Positions 51,424 through 60,629 of a stretch of DNA of 64,000 nucleotides are shown one piece after another. The DNA comes from Chryseobacterium indoltheticum (lineage in GTDB: Bacteria > Bacteroidota > Bacteroidia > Flavobacteriales > Weeksellaceae), in assembly GCF_003815915.1 (NCBI RefSeq), contig NZ_CP033929.1:2790001-2854000 (forward strand), given 5' to 3'. Made by a program: the position numbers and the translations under genes. The first letter of the stretch is position 1, and each line of letters starts with the position of its first letter. The notes under the pieces are model-generated. The model searched no databases and was not told where the DNA came from. It was given only the letters and a program-made list of their open reading frames with translations.

Positions 51424-51429
51424 AATAAA

Positions 51430-51455
51430 AAAACCGGGATAATTTTCCCGGTTTT
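51430..51455. terminator. Bidirectional terminator between ALDH and the thioredoxin-like gene
   Basis: A 10-bp perfect stem AAAACCGGGA (51430-51439) with TCCCGGTTTT (51446-51455), six-base loop, with A and T runs on the two sides. It lies seven bases after the ALDH stop and five bases after the stop of the convergent gene. Confidence 0.85.
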
Positions 51456-51459
51456 ACTT

Positions 51460-52035
51460 TTATGACTTTGGAGCCCACTGATTGAAAAATTCTTTTGTTT
51501 TTTCTAAACTGTATCCTTTTCCATCTTCCAAAACATCACTTTGCTGGATGTGAATCATTTTACCATTTTTATCTAAAACAATAAAAACAGGATAACCGAA
51601 CTTCTCTCCCGGATTTCCATACTGACTAAAAACTTTTTCATTTTTATTGTCAGGAGAATAATTTAAATGATAATAAAGATAATTTTTATCAACCATTTTC
51701 TTCAATTCCGGAGTTGTCTGTGCATATTGATTGAATCTCAAACACCAGATACACCAGTTTCCACCCGCCTGAATCATAATGTTTTTACCTTCTTTCTTAG
51801 CCTGAGTTACCAGTTTATTAATATCTGCTTGTGCATCCGCTTTAGGATCGTAAGGCTTAGGCAACTTTGCTTTTTCTTCTGCCGCAGCTTTTTTCTTCGC
51901 TTCCAGTTCTGCTGCATCACTCTTTACCAACAAAGCTTTATCGCTTGAATTTTTAACTTTTGTTGGTTTCTCAATCTTCTGAGCCCAAGCCAAAGTGCTT
52001 AAAGCCAGAAGAGCTACTAACGACATTTTTTTCAT
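51460..52035 (-). CDS. Exported thioredoxin-family protein
   Basis: A 191-aa periplasmic protein: signal peptide MKKMSLVALLALSTLAWAQ, a charged Lys/Ala/Glu-rich helical segment (about residues 40-62), then a thioredoxin fold with redox pair C95 and C98 (GGNWCIWCLRFNQ) and the cis-Pro region in KFGYPVFIVLDKNGK (about residues 146-160). CxWC with preceding W suggests a disulphide reductase or isomerase type rather than a plain thioredoxin. Its substrate in the envelope is unknown. Confidence 0.85.
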   Translation of the reverse strand: MKKMSLVALLALSTLAWAQKIEKPTKVKNSSDKALLVKSDAAELEAKKKAAAEEKAKLPKPYDPKADAQADINKLVTQAKKEGKNIMIQAGGNWCIWCLRFNQYAQTTPELKKMVDKNYLYYHLNYSPDNKNEKVFSQYGNPGEKFGYPVFIVLDKNGKMIHIQQSDVLEDGKGYSLEKTKEFFNQWAPKS

Positions 52036-52096
52036 ACTTTAAAAATAAAAATAATAGTTATTACCAGCAAAAATGAAACCATATTTTTTTTATCAC

Positions 52097-52104
52097 TAAA
52101 TTTG
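52097..52104 (+). promoter_or_regulatory. -7 box of the lipid A acyltransferase gene
   Basis: TAaaTTTG, eight bases before the ATG at 52113, so the leader would be only a few bases. Confidence 0.55.
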
Positions 52105-52112
52105 CATACTTT

Positions 52113-52991
52113 ATGAATTTTCTGATTAAAATACTTTTCCTGATTTCTAAGATGCCGCTTAAAATATTATATATTTTTTCGGATATCATCTTCTTTTTAA
52201 ATTTCTATTTTGTCGGCTACAGAAAGAAGATTATTACTCAAAATTTAAAAAATTCTTTTCCTGAAAAAACAGATCAGGAAATTAAAGAAATACGAAAGAA
52301 ATTCTACTTAAATTTCTCAGATTATTTGGCTGAGACTGTAAAGTCATTCAGTATTTCTGAAACTGAAACGCGTGTCAGAATGCAGCATATCAATCAGCAT
52401 TTATTCCACGAGGCTAAAGCTGAAGGCAAAAATATCATTCTCATGGCGGGACACGTTTTTAACTGGGAATGGATGAATGCTTTGGCAACACTGACTCCAC
52501 AAAAAAACTCACATCCAGTTTATAGAAAGGTAAACAGCAGCTTTTGGGAAGATCAGATGAAAAAAGTCCGAAACAAGTTCGGAAACGAAGCTTTAGAGGC
52601 TAATGAAGTTATTTTAAATATTTTTAGGAACCAAAATGATGGTGAATCTATTTATATGTTTGTAGCAGATCAGACTCCGCATGTTGCTCACGTCAATTAT
52701 GGTTTAAAATTTTTAAACCAGCGAACTCCTGCTTTTATCGGTTATGATAAACTAGCAACAAGAATGGATCTGATTTTTATTTATTGTGAAATGAAGAAGG
52801 TAAAAAGAGGTTTTTATCAGGTTAATTATCACAGAATTTATCCTGATGGAGAAAAGTTCGTAAAAAATGAAGTCGTAAGAAAATTTCATCAGCTACTTGA
52901 AAATACGATCAGAAAAAATCCCGACAATTATCTTTGGTCACACAGAAAGTGGAAATATCAGGATTCTATTAAAACTTATGATGGCGAATAA
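52113..52991 (+). CDS. Lipid A biosynthesis acyltransferase (LpxL/HtrB-like)
   Basis: Inner-membrane acyltransferase adding a secondary acyl chain to lipid A. The catalytic HX4E motif is H114-E119 in MAGHVFNWEWMN; an N-terminal hydrophobic segment (about residues 15-35) anchors the protein. Other family landmarks are YRKVNSSFWEDQMKKVRNKFG (about 136-156) and the DQTPHVAHVNYGLKFL region (about 190-205). The length of 292 aa is typical. It is followed immediately by a glycosyltransferase gene with no spacer, so the two act on envelope polysaccharide or lipid together. Confidence 0.87.
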   Translation: MNFLIKILFLISKMPLKILYIFSDIIFFLNFYFVGYRKKIITQNLKNSFPEKTDQEIKEIRKKFYLNFSDYLAETVKSFSISETETRVRMQHINQHLFHEAKAEGKNIILMAGHVFNWEWMNALATLTPQKNSHPVYRKVNSSFWEDQMKKVRNKFGNEALEANEVILNIFRNQNDGESIYMFVADQTPHVAHVNYGLKFLNQRTPAFIGYDKLATRMDLIFIYCEMKKVKRGFYQVNYHRIYPDGEKFVKNEVVRKFHQLLENTIRKNPDNYLWSHRKWKYQDSIKTYDGE

Positions 52992-53975
52992 ATGACAGAA
53001 AATTCTAAAAATATAGCCGTAGTTATTTTAAACTGGAACGGTAAAAACTGGCTTCAAAAATTTCTTCCAAATGTTATCCGCTTTTCTGAAGAAGCTGAAA
53101 TTTACGTTATCGATAATCATTCGACAGATGATTCTATTGATTTTTTAAAACAAAACTTTCCTACTGTAAAAATTGTAATTAATGATAAAAATTATGGTTT
53201 TGCCGGAGGTTATAATGAAGGTTTAAAAAAAATAAATGCAGAATATTATTGTCTTCTGAATTCTGATGTGGAAGTTACAGAAAACTGGATTAAGCCTGTT
53301 TTAGATTTATTTAAAAAAGATAAATCAATTGCTGCAATTCAGCCTAAAATTTTGTCTTTTAACAATAAAAATTATTTTGAATTTGCCGGAGCTGCAGGTG
53401 GTTTGATCGATAATTTGGGGTATCCGTATTGCAGAGGAAGAGTTTTTGATGATTTGGAAGAAGATAAAGGGCAATACAATGACGAAACAGAAATTTTCTG
53501 GGCTTCAGGATGTTGCTTCTTCATAAGATCAAAAGATTTCTGGGAGCAGAATGGTTTTGATGAAAGATTTTTTGCACATCAGGAAGAGATCGATCTTTGC
53601 TGGAGATTGATTAACTCCGGCAAGAAAATATTTTATACCGGAAAATCACAGGTTTATCATGTGGGAGGCGGAACTTTAAATAAACAGAGCGCTCAAAAAA
53701 CTTTTCTTAACATTAGAAATAACCTTTCGATGATGGTGAAAAATCTCCCTTTTCCTCAATTGATTTGGGTGATATTTATAAGAATGCTCTTAGATGGAGT
53801 TGCTTCTTTACATTTTGCCTATAAATACGGGTTCTCTCATCTTTGGGCTGTTGGAAGAGGACATTTTGGGTTTTACAGCCAGCTTCCCGGAACACTTAAA
53901 CTTCGTCAAAAACACCAAAAATCAAAGTTTTACCAAACGAAATGGCTTATTTTCAAGCATTTTTTAAGTAAATAA
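52992..53975 (+). CDS. Family 2 glycosyltransferase
   Basis: GT-A-fold glycosyltransferase of 327 aa. The N-terminus IAVVILNWNGKNWL and VIDNHSTDDSI, the LNSDVEVTENW acceptor-side motif (about residues 87-97, DXD-like SDV) and the ...WASGCCFFIRS...DERFFAHQEEIDLCWRL segment (about 166-205) are typical of rhamnosyl/galactofuranosyl-type GT2 enzymes. A hydrophobic C-terminal region may associate with the membrane. The start codon follows the lipid A acyltransferase stop directly. The sugar is unknown; a role in lipopolysaccharide assembly is inferred from the neighbour. Confidence 0.85.
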   Translation: MTENSKNIAVVILNWNGKNWLQKFLPNVIRFSEEAEIYVIDNHSTDDSIDFLKQNFPTVKIVINDKNYGFAGGYNEGLKKINAEYYCLLNSDVEVTENWIKPVLDLFKKDKSIAAIQPKILSFNNKNYFEFAGAAGGLIDNLGYPYCRGRVFDDLEEDKGQYNDETEIFWASGCCFFIRSKDFWEQNGFDERFFAHQEEIDLCWRLINSGKKIFYTGKSQVYHVGGGTLNKQSAQKTFLNIRNNLSMMVKNLPFPQLIWVIFIRMLLDGVASLHFAYKYGFSHLWAVGRGHFGFYSQLPGTLKLRQKHQKSKFYQTKWLIFKHFLSK

Positions 53976-54005
53976 TTCGTAACTTATAATTTATAAATTA
54001 TTACA

Positions 54006-54560
54006 ATGGATTTCTGCGCATTAGATTTTGAAACCGCCACTCACGAGAGACATTCTGCTTGTGAATTGGGAATATGTATTGTTCAGGATTCTAAAATTGT
54101 GGAAACTAAAACGTGGCTTATAAAACCGCCAAGCTTCCCGTATTTTCATCAGAGAAATATTGATGTGCATGGAATTTTACCAAGCGATGTGAAAAATGCA
54201 CCGAGATTTGATGACATCTGGTACGAAGTACAGGAAATGATGTATGGTACATTGATGATTGCGCACAATGCGAGTTTTGATGCAGGAGTTTTGAAAGGAT
54301 GCCTTGATTATTATGGGATGTTTACCCCAAAATTAAATTATCTCTGCAGTATTCAGTTAGCTAAAAAATCATGGAATTATCTTCCAAAATATGGTTTAAA
54401 ACATCTTGCAGAATACCATAATATTCAATTTAAACATCACAGAGCCGGCGATGATGCAGAAGCTTGTGCCAGAATTTCGCTTTTAGCTTTTGAGAAGCTT
54501 TTTATTACAAGTAACGATGAAGTTTCAGATTTTATGAAGCAGAAAATCAAAATGCTTTAG
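54006..54560 (+). CDS. DEDDh 3'-5' exonuclease
   Basis: A 184-aa exonuclease of the DnaQ (DNA polymerase III epsilon) superfamily. Exo I carries D7 and E9 (CALDFETAT), Exo II is IAHNASFDAGVL (about residues 88-99) and Exo III is HHRAGDDAEACAR (about 147-159), with the catalytic His and Asp. It lacks any extra domain, so it may be a stand-alone exonuclease (proofreading-like or RNase T-like) and not the dedicated replicative subunit. It is 30 bases after the glycosyltransferase gene and may share its transcript. Confidence 0.87.
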   Translation: MDFCALDFETATHERHSACELGICIVQDSKIVETKTWLIKPPSFPYFHQRNIDVHGILPSDVKNAPRFDDIWYEVQEMMYGTLMIAHNASFDAGVLKGCLDYYGMFTPKLNYLCSIQLAKKSWNYLPKYGLKHLAEYHNIQFKHHRAGDDAEACARISLLAFEKLFITSNDEVSDFMKQKIKML

Positions 54561-54623
54561 TCATGAAATTTCCAGATACAGAATCATTGTTTTCAACGGA
54601 TATTTGAGAACATCTTATTCAAA

Positions 54624-55019
54624 TTAATTGCTTAAAACCTGAGATAAAAGATTAAATTTGGGAATATCAATTTCAAATTGCTCTTTGGTATCTGAGTTTT
54701 CAACTAGATATTTTCCACTCATATTTCCAACGCCTGAACGCAGCATCACGTTAGAAAAATATGCAAAATTATCCCCGATTTCCACATCTGGAGTCAGACC
54801 TATTACACCGTCACCGACAACTTCTGTAAACCCAAATCCTACATCGAAAATAAGCCATTTTCTTTTGAGAACCTTAATCGGGAAGTCACCATCGTTTTCT
54901 ATGACGATATTATATTTAAAAACATAACGGTTTTCTGAAGGATAAGAATTCTTGCTATCATATTCAGGATCTACCGAAACCTTGATATTAGAAGTAATTT
55001 TAGAAAACATTTCATTCAA
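54624..55019 (-). CDS. apaG: ApaG-family protein
   Basis: A 131-aa immunoglobulin-like domain of the ApaG/DUF525 family. Landmarks: IKVSVDPEYDSKNS near residues 12-26, RYVFKYNIVIENDG (about 31-44), LKRKWLIFDVGFGFTEVVGDGVIGLTP (about 51-77) and the SGKYLVENSDTKEQFEIDIPKFNL region near the end (about 100-123). Often annotated as a Co2+/Mg2+ efflux-associated protein, but its biochemical role is unclear. Start could also be the Met three codons later. Convergent with the exonuclease gene. Confidence 0.88.
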   Translation of the reverse strand: MNEMFSKITSNIKVSVDPEYDSKNSYPSENRYVFKYNIVIENDGDFPIKVLKRKWLIFDVGFGFTEVVGDGVIGLTPDVEIGDNFAYFSNVMLRSGVGNMSGKYLVENSDTKEQFEIDIPKFNLLSQVLSN

Positions 55020-55039
55020 TTTAAAACATTAAATACAAA

Positions 55040-55066
55040 AATCTCGCCTTTTTTGAAGGCGAGATT
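55040..55066 (-). terminator. Terminator of the odhA-odhB unit
   Basis: An 11-bp perfect stem (55040-55050 with 55056-55066) with five-base loop and T run on the minus strand, 27 bases after the odhB stop codon. Confidence 0.85.
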
Positions 55067-55093
55067 GTAGAAATATATCTATTTAAAAAAATA

Positions 55094-56341
55094 TTATAAT
55101 CCTAAGCCTTTTCTTTCGTCTCCACCCAATAGAATTTCTACCGGATTGTCGATCCCTTCTTTTACCGCAACAAGGAATCCTACAGATTCTTTACCGTCGA
55201 TAATTCTGTGGTCATAAGACATTGCAACATACATCATTGGACGAATAACAACCTGTCCGTCAACCGCAACCGGTCTCTGAATAATGTTGTGCATTCCTAA
55301 GATAGCAGATTGTGGCGGGTTGATAATTGGCGTAGACAACATAGACCCGAAAGTACCACCGTTTGTAATAGTAAACGTACCACCAGTCATCTCGTCAACC
55401 GTAATTTTACCGTCTCTTACTTTGATAGCTAAATCTTTGATATTGGCTTCAACACTGCTGAAAGACATATTCTCTGCATTTCTCAATACCGGAACCATCA
55501 ATCCTTTAGGACCTGAAACGGCAATTGAAATATCGCAGAAATCATAGTTTATTTTGAAATCTCCATCAATTGATGCATTCACATCAGGATACATTTGTAA
55601 TGCTCTTGTAACCGCTTTTGTAAAGAAAGACATGAAACCAAGTCCTACTCCGTGTTTCTGAGCAAATTCTTCTTTATATTGTTTTCTTAATCTGAAAATC
55701 TCAGACATATCAACCTCGTTGAAAGTCGTCAACATTGCAGTTTCGTTCTTTACTGAAACTAATCTTTGAGCGATTTTTCTTCTAAGAACTGAAAGTTTAG
55801 TTGTTGTTGTAGATCTAGCACCTGTAGCTGTTAAAGAGCTTCCTCCCATTGCCGGAACAGCAGCTAATTCAGCATCAGATTTAGAGATTCTTCCGTCTCT
55901 TCCAGAACCTGAAACCTGAGCAGCATCAATTCCTTTTTCGTCAAGAATTTTCTTGGCAGCCGGAGAAGGAGTACCTGTAGCATAAGATTGAGGAGCAGCC
56001 GGAGCTGGTTTTGGAGCTTCAACTTTCGCAGGTTCAGCAGCTTTAGGCGCTTCTTCCTGTTTTGGAACTTCAGCAGAAGGCGCTGCACCTTCCGGTTTTG
56101 CAGCATCCATATCAATTAAACAAACAACCTGACCTACTTGTACCACATCACCTTCTTCTGCTTTTAAAGTGATAATACCACTCTCCTCTGCAGGTAATTC
56201 TAAAGTTGCCTTGTCTGAATCTACTTCAGCGATTGGTTGATCTTTTTGTACATAATCACCATCTTTTACAAGCCAAGTTGCAATTTCAACTTCTGTAATT
56301 GATTCTCCCGGTGAAGGAACTTTCATTTCTAAAATTGACAT
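55094..56341 (-). CDS. odhB: 2-Oxoglutarate dehydrogenase complex dihydrolipoyl succinyltransferase (E2)
   Basis: E2 core of the 2-oxoglutarate dehydrogenase complex of the TCA cycle. A lipoyl domain (residues 2-76; lipoyl K44 in DSDKATLEL) is followed by an Ala/Pro/Glu linker, an E1/E3-binding domain (about 120-160, [20 protein letters not shown]) and the catalytic domain with SYDHRIIDG (H378, D382). The length of 415 aa matches E. coli SucB. It follows odhA by 121 bases that contain a word repeat; no E3 gene is adjacent. Confidence 0.95.
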   Translation of the reverse strand: MSILEMKVPSPGESITEVEIATWLVKDGDYVQKDQPIAEVDSDKATLELPAEESGIITLKAEEGDVVQVGQVVCLIDMDAAKPEGAAPSAEVPKQEEAPKAAEPAKVEAPKPAPAAPQSYATGTPSPAAKKILDEKGIDAAQVSGSGRDGRISKSDAELAAVPAMGGSSLTATGARSTTTTKLSVLRRKIAQRLVSVKNETAMLTTFNEVDMSEIFRLRKQYKEEFAQKHGVGLGFMSFFTKAVTRALQMYPDVNASIDGDFKINYDFCDISIAVSGPKGLMVPVLRNAENMSFSSVEANIKDLAIKVRDGKITVDEMTGGTFTITNGGTFGSMLSTPIINPPQSAILGMHNIIQRPVAVDGQVVIRPMMYVAMSYDHRIIDGKESVGFLVAVKEGIDNPVEILLGGDERKGLGL

Positions 56342-56389
56342 ATCGTATTTTTTATTTTTTTAATTGATATTAAGTTTTTTTAGACTAGA

Positions 56390-56460
56390 AGAATGAAGAC
56401 AATAGATAAAAGACTTTTAAAACCTAATTTCTAACCTCTAATTTCTAACTTCTAATTTTT
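56390..56460. repeat. Degenerate word repeat between odhA and odhB
   Basis: Words CTAATTTCTAAC, CTCTAATTTCTAAC and TTCTAATTTT repeat in tandem (56411-56460), preceded by an A/G-rich arm (56387-56420) of the same complementary style. It fills most of the 121-base gap between two co-transcribed genes. Confidence 0.5.
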
Positions 56461-56462
56461 TA

Positions 56463-59276
56463 TTAAGCTGTTACCGGTCTTTTAGCCGGAGCATCGTCTC
56501 TGTCGAATACTCTGTTGATTACAGCATTTTGGTTTTTCTCAAACATTTTGTGACTTCCCGGAGCCGGAGCACCACTTGGTACAGGCGAAACAACCTGAAT
56601 TCCTGTATCTCTGAAATTTCTTAAGATATAAGACCAAGCTCCCATGTTTTCTGGTTCTTCCTGAGCCCAAACGATTGATTTTTTGTTTGCATATTTAGCA
56701 AATACAGCTTCGATAGCGTCATTTTGAAGCGGATACAATTGTTCAAATCTTACTAATGCAACATTTTCACAATTCAGTTCTTCTTTTTTAGCTAATAATT
56801 CGAAGTATAATTTACCAGAACACAATACTAATTTTTCCACTTTCGCAGGATCTGCAGTAGGATCATCTAAAATCGGCTGGAATCCTTTATTTGCGAAATC
56901 TTCAAGCGGAGAAACCACTTTTGGATGTCTTAATAATGATTTTGGACTCATTACAATTAATGGTTTTCTGAACGACCATTTCAACTGTCTTCTTAACAAG
57001 TGGAAATAGTTTGCTGGTGAAGTAATATTCGCTACCACCATATTTTCGTTAGCACAAAGGGTAAGAAATCTTTCCAGTCTTGCTGAAGAGTGTTCTGCTC
57101 CCTGGCCTTCCGAACCGTGAGGCAACAACATTACCAAACCATCCTGAATTTTCCATTTTTCTTCTGCTGCAGCCAGATATTGGTCAACAATAATCTGAGC
57201 TCCGTTTACGAAATCTCCGAACTGTGCTTCCCAAATCGTTAAAGTATTCGGAGATGCCATTGCATACCCATAATCGAATCCTAAAACTCCATATTCTGAA
57301 AGGTGAGAATTGAATACATCAAATCTGCTTTCTGAAACTTCTTTTAAGGGAACATATTCTTCTTCTGTATCTTCAGTTTTTACAACAGCGTGTCTGTGAG
57401 AGAACGTTCCTCTTTCTACATCTTCACCAGAAATTCTTACATTGTTACCTTCTACAAGAAGGGTAGCATAAGCCAGCCATTCTCCTAAAGCCCAATCTAA
57501 AGAGTTTGCTTCAATTGCCTTGATTCTGTTATCAAACAGCCTTGTAATTTTGTTGATGAATTTTTTATCTGCAGGAAGCGTTGACATTTTAATTGCCAAT
57601 TCTTTCAACTTCGCTAAATCATATTTTGTATCAACGGCATCCTGAACAGCTCCTCTTTTTGCAATCGGGAAATTCGTCCAGTCATCTGCCATGAAAATAT
57701 CCATCACATTCTTTTCGATTTCTTTAGAAGCATCAAAGTCTTTATCTAAAAGCGCTTTGAATTCTGTTTCCATTTTGGCGATAACATCATTTGAAGTCAC
57801 GCTGTCTTTCAACAGTTTTTCTTTATAAATCTCTCTTGGGTTAGGATGTTTTGAGATCAGTTTATACAAATTAGGCTGAGTAAATCTTGGCTCATCCCCT
57901 TCGTTATGACCATATTTTCTGTATCCTAATAAATCGATATAAACGTCTTTACCAAATTTAGCTCTGAAATCAGCTGCAAAATGCATCGCATGAACTACCG
58001 CTTCAGCATCATCTGCATTCACGTGCATTACAGGCGATTCTGTCACTTTTGCAATATCTGTACAATATGTAGACGATCTTGCATCCATATAATTGGTTGT
58101 AAATGACACCTGGTTATTTACAACAATATGAACTGTACCTCCGGTTTTATACCCTTCCAAAGTCATCATCTGGGCCACTTCGTAAGCAATACCCTGACCT
58201 GCCAATGCACCATCTCCGTGGATAATGATTGGTAAAACCTTAGAATAATCTTTATACTTATCATCTACTTTTGCACGGCAAATACCTACTACCAAAGCAG
58301 CAACAGTTTCTAAGTGAGACGGGTTCGGCGTCAAATTAATGGCAACTTCTTCACCGGAAGCTGTTTTTATTTTTTTGGATGAACCTAAGTGATATTTTAC
58401 GTCACCTGAGAATACATCTTCTTCAAATTCTTTTCCTTCAAATTCTGAGAAAATCTGCTTGTAAGATTTCCCGAAAATATTTGTAAGAACATTTAATCTT
58501 CCTCTGTGAGCCATCCCAAGAACAACCTCATCAACGCCAAGTTGAGAAGATCTTGAGATCAACTGATCCAAAGCTGGAATTAAAGTTTCACCACCTTCAA
58601 GTGAGAATCTTTTCTGGCCAACAAATTTTGTGTGAAGATAATTTTCAAACGCTACCGCCTGATTTAACTTCAACAAAATTTCAGTTTTTTCGTTTGCAGA
58701 AAGAACTGGGTGGTTTTCGTTTACCTGAAGCCACTGCTTAATAAAATCTTTCTCCTGAACATTGTTGATGTGCATATATTCCACACCGATAGAATCGCAG
58801 TAGATGCTTTGCAAATGCGTGATCAAATCCTGTAAAGTTGCAGGACCTTTCATTCCTGTTTCAACTGCGCAGTTGAATTTTGTATTTAAATCTGACTTGT
58901 CAAGACCAAAATTTTCAATATCCAAAGTCGGCGTATAATGCCTTCTTTCACGCACCGGATTGGTTTTGGTAAACAAGTGACCTCTCGTTCTGTAAGCTTC
59001 AATAAGGTTTACCACCTTAAATTCCTTCTTGATGTGCTCCGGAACTTCACCATTTGAAGCCGCCTGAGAAATCTGCTGTACTGCAGGTGAAGATTTCACC
59101 GAATTTTGTACATACTGGATGCTTTCGTCATCACTGTAGTTCTCAATCGCAAAATCAAAGCCTTGAAAAAAGGCTTTCCATGATGGTTCTAAGGAGTCAG
59201 GGAATTTTAAGTATTGTTGGTATAAATCCTCAATTAACTGAGAATGAGCTGCGTTTAGGAATGAAAATCTGTCCAT
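56463..59276 (-). CDS. odhA: 2-Oxoglutarate dehydrogenase E1 component
   Basis: Thiamine-diphosphate enzyme that decarboxylates 2-oxoglutarate in the TCA cycle. N-terminal 2-oxogluDH segment FLNAAHSQLIEDLYQQYLKFP (about residues 5-25); MAHRGRLNVL and LGSSK near residues 257-300; the TPP-binding HGDGALAGQG (about 353-362) and NNQVSFTTNYMDAR; and the pyrimidine-domain segments PHGSEGQGAEHSSARLERFL (about 719-738). The length of 937 aa is standard. It heads a two-gene unit with odhB. Confidence 0.97.
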   Translation of the reverse strand: MDRFSFLNAAHSQLIEDLYQQYLKFPDSLEPSWKAFFQGFDFAIENYSDDESIQYVQNSVKSSPAVQQISQAASNGEVPEHIKKEFKVVNLIEAYRTRGHLFTKTNPVRERRHYTPTLDIENFGLDKSDLNTKFNCAVETGMKGPATLQDLITHLQSIYCDSIGVEYMHINNVQEKDFIKQWLQVNENHPVLSANEKTEILLKLNQAVAFENYLHTKFVGQKRFSLEGGETLIPALDQLISRSSQLGVDEVVLGMAHRGRLNVLTNIFGKSYKQIFSEFEGKEFEEDVFSGDVKYHLGSSKKIKTASGEEVAINLTPNPSHLETVAALVVGICRAKVDDKYKDYSKVLPIIIHGDGALAGQGIAYEVAQMMTLEGYKTGGTVHIVVNNQVSFTTNYMDARSSTYCTDIAKVTESPVMHVNADDAEAVVHAMHFAADFRAKFGKDVYIDLLGYRKYGHNEGDEPRFTQPNLYKLISKHPNPREIYKEKLLKDSVTSNDVIAKMETEFKALLDKDFDASKEIEKNVMDIFMADDWTNFPIAKRGAVQDAVDTKYDLAKLKELAIKMSTLPADKKFINKITRLFDNRIKAIEANSLDWALGEWLAYATLLVEGNNVRISGEDVERGTFSHRHAVVKTEDTEEEYVPLKEVSESRFDVFNSHLSEYGVLGFDYGYAMASPNTLTIWEAQFGDFVNGAQIIVDQYLAAAEEKWKIQDGLVMLLPHGSEGQGAEHSSARLERFLTLCANENMVVANITSPANYFHLLRRQLKWSFRKPLIVMSPKSLLRHPKVVSPLEDFANKGFQPILDDPTADPAKVEKLVLCSGKLYFELLAKKEELNCENVALVRFEQLYPLQNDAIEAVFAKYANKKSIVWAQEEPENMGAWSYILRNFRDTGIQVVSPVPSGAPAPGSHKMFEKNQNAVINRVFDRDDAPAKRPVTA

Positions 59277-59399
59277 TATTACAGTTTATCTATTATTAAA
59301 TTTTGTTTAACGTATTAATCTTCAAATTTAATAAAAAAAACCGAGTTGGGATAGCCTCAAAACCTTAAAAAAAATATAAAAAAGATAATTGGGAAAAAA

Positions 59400-60440
59400 T
59401 CATCTGTAAACAGAGAGAGAAAGTTTCATATTAACATTCTGACCATCTACAGGCGGCTCTATAAAAGTCTGATAAACATCACCATAGCGCATCTCATCTT
59501 TCTTTGCTTTTTGTATAAGCTGCTGAATTGCTTTTATTCTCGCCGAATAAGATCCTTTGTAATACATCACATAATTTTCTGTGGGGCTCACAGATCTGAA
59601 ACTGAAATTATTATCTGCAATTCCTATTTTTTTTGACAATGGAATTCCGAAAAAATAAGACACCTCGTTATCTTTAAAATTGTCGGCATCAGTGATAAGA
59701 ACAGGGTATCCTACTTCATCATTTTTTTTGCCTAAATCCATCGTTACGAAATTATTTATTTTGTTGTAATTCATAACGATGTTTCTGTACAAAGCATCTT
59801 TTTTATTGGAAGTACTTACATTCACTCCCAAAATCATTTTTTCTTCCTCTTTTTCAACCATGAGACTGTCATATTTTATCGCAGCCAGCTGATTATCTTT
59901 TTCCACTTTATTGCTTAAAACATTTTTAAGATTAAGCATGCTTTTATCAATATTTTCTGCAAATTTATCTTCCGTCCAAAAATTCTGGGCTCTTGATAAA
60001 ACCGATAATTTTGGCGTATGAACATACCAGGTAATTTTTGTTTTTTCGGCTGAAACTGCTGTAAATTTCACATCAATCAAAGTAGGATTTTCATCTTCAT
60101 CTTCAAAAAGCTGATACCTCAGCGTTTTGTTGGGATTTTCATAACGGATAAACATCTCGCCTCCATCTTCACTTTTAGGATCATTGTAGCTGATAGCGCT
60201 TCCTTTTCCTTCGTAAGGAGAATAGTAATCAATGGCAATACTTTTTGAACTTGAAAAGAAATTATTCCAACGGGTGAAATTCTGCAAATTATTAAACTGG
60301 TTAAAAACCTTTTCCACAGGATAATCAACCTCTTTTTCTATGGTAAACTCTTTACTTTCATCTACAAAATAGTACATGGAAGCCGCATAAGCACCCACCA
60401 ACAAAATTATAATAACCGCTATGATTTTGAAAAAACGCAT
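59400..60440 (-). CDS. SRPBCC-fold protein with N-terminal membrane anchor
   Basis: A 346-aa protein (start MRFFKIIAVIIILLVGAYAAS at 60440, chosen because the -7 box lies directly before it and overlaps the codons of the upstream Met). One N-terminal transmembrane helix (about residues 5-24) is followed by a START/SRPBCC-like (polyketide cyclase) domain (about 38-175, VDYPVEKVFNQFNNLQNFTRW) and a second ligand-binding-like region (about 190-340, related to GyrI/effector-binding folds). A small hydrophobic ligand is plausible; function unknown. Confidence 0.7.
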   Translation of the reverse strand: MRFFKIIAVIIILLVGAYAASMYYFVDESKEFTIEKEVDYPVEKVFNQFNNLQNFTRWNNFFSSSKSIAIDYYSPYEGKGSAISYNDPKSEDGGEMFIRYENPNKTLRYQLFEDEDENPTLIDVKFTAVSAEKTKITWYVHTPKLSVLSRAQNFWTEDKFAENIDKSMLNLKNVLSNKVEKDNQLAAIKYDSLMVEKEEEKMILGVNVSTSNKKDALYRNIVMNYNKINNFVTMDLGKKNDEVGYPVLITDADNFKDNEVSYFFGIPLSKKIGIADNNFSFRSVSPTENYVMYYKGSYSARIKAIQQLIQKAKKDEMRYGDVYQTFIEPPVDGQNVNMKLSLSVYR

Positions 60441-60444
60441 CGCA

Positions 60445-60452
60445 CAAAAGTA
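60445..60452 (-). promoter_or_regulatory. -7 box directly before the SRPBCC gene
   Basis: Minus strand reads TActTTTG with its last base five positions before the A of the ATG at 60440, implying a leaderless transcript. Confidence 0.6.
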
Positions 60453-60462
60453 ATACAAATAA

Positions 60463-60488
60463 AAAAAGTGACCAATATCTTGATCACT
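60463..60488 (-). terminator. Terminator of the glycogen operon
   Basis: AGTGA-CA (60467-60474, with one mismatch) pairs with TG-TCACT (60481-60488), then a T run on the minus strand. It is about 140 bases after the glgC stop, beyond a repeat-rich stretch. Confidence 0.6.
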
Positions 60489-60504
60489 CTTGTTTTTTAT
60501 TTTT

Positions 60505-60629
60505 GATGGGTGATGGAGGTTTGATGCTTGATGTTTAATATTCGGCTGTAAAATTTTAAATCAAAACCTAAACTTGAAAGTTATTAACTCTCAAAAACAT
60601 CCATCTTCCAGCATCAAACTTCTAACCCC
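60505..60629. repeat. Degenerate hairpin repeat after glgC
   Basis: GTTTGATGCTTGATGTTT (60519-60536) and the inverse-type AAACATCCATCTTCCAGCATCAAAC region (about 60596-60620) form imperfect complementary arms. The words GATGGGTGATGG resemble those at 20485-20510. Confidence 0.45.
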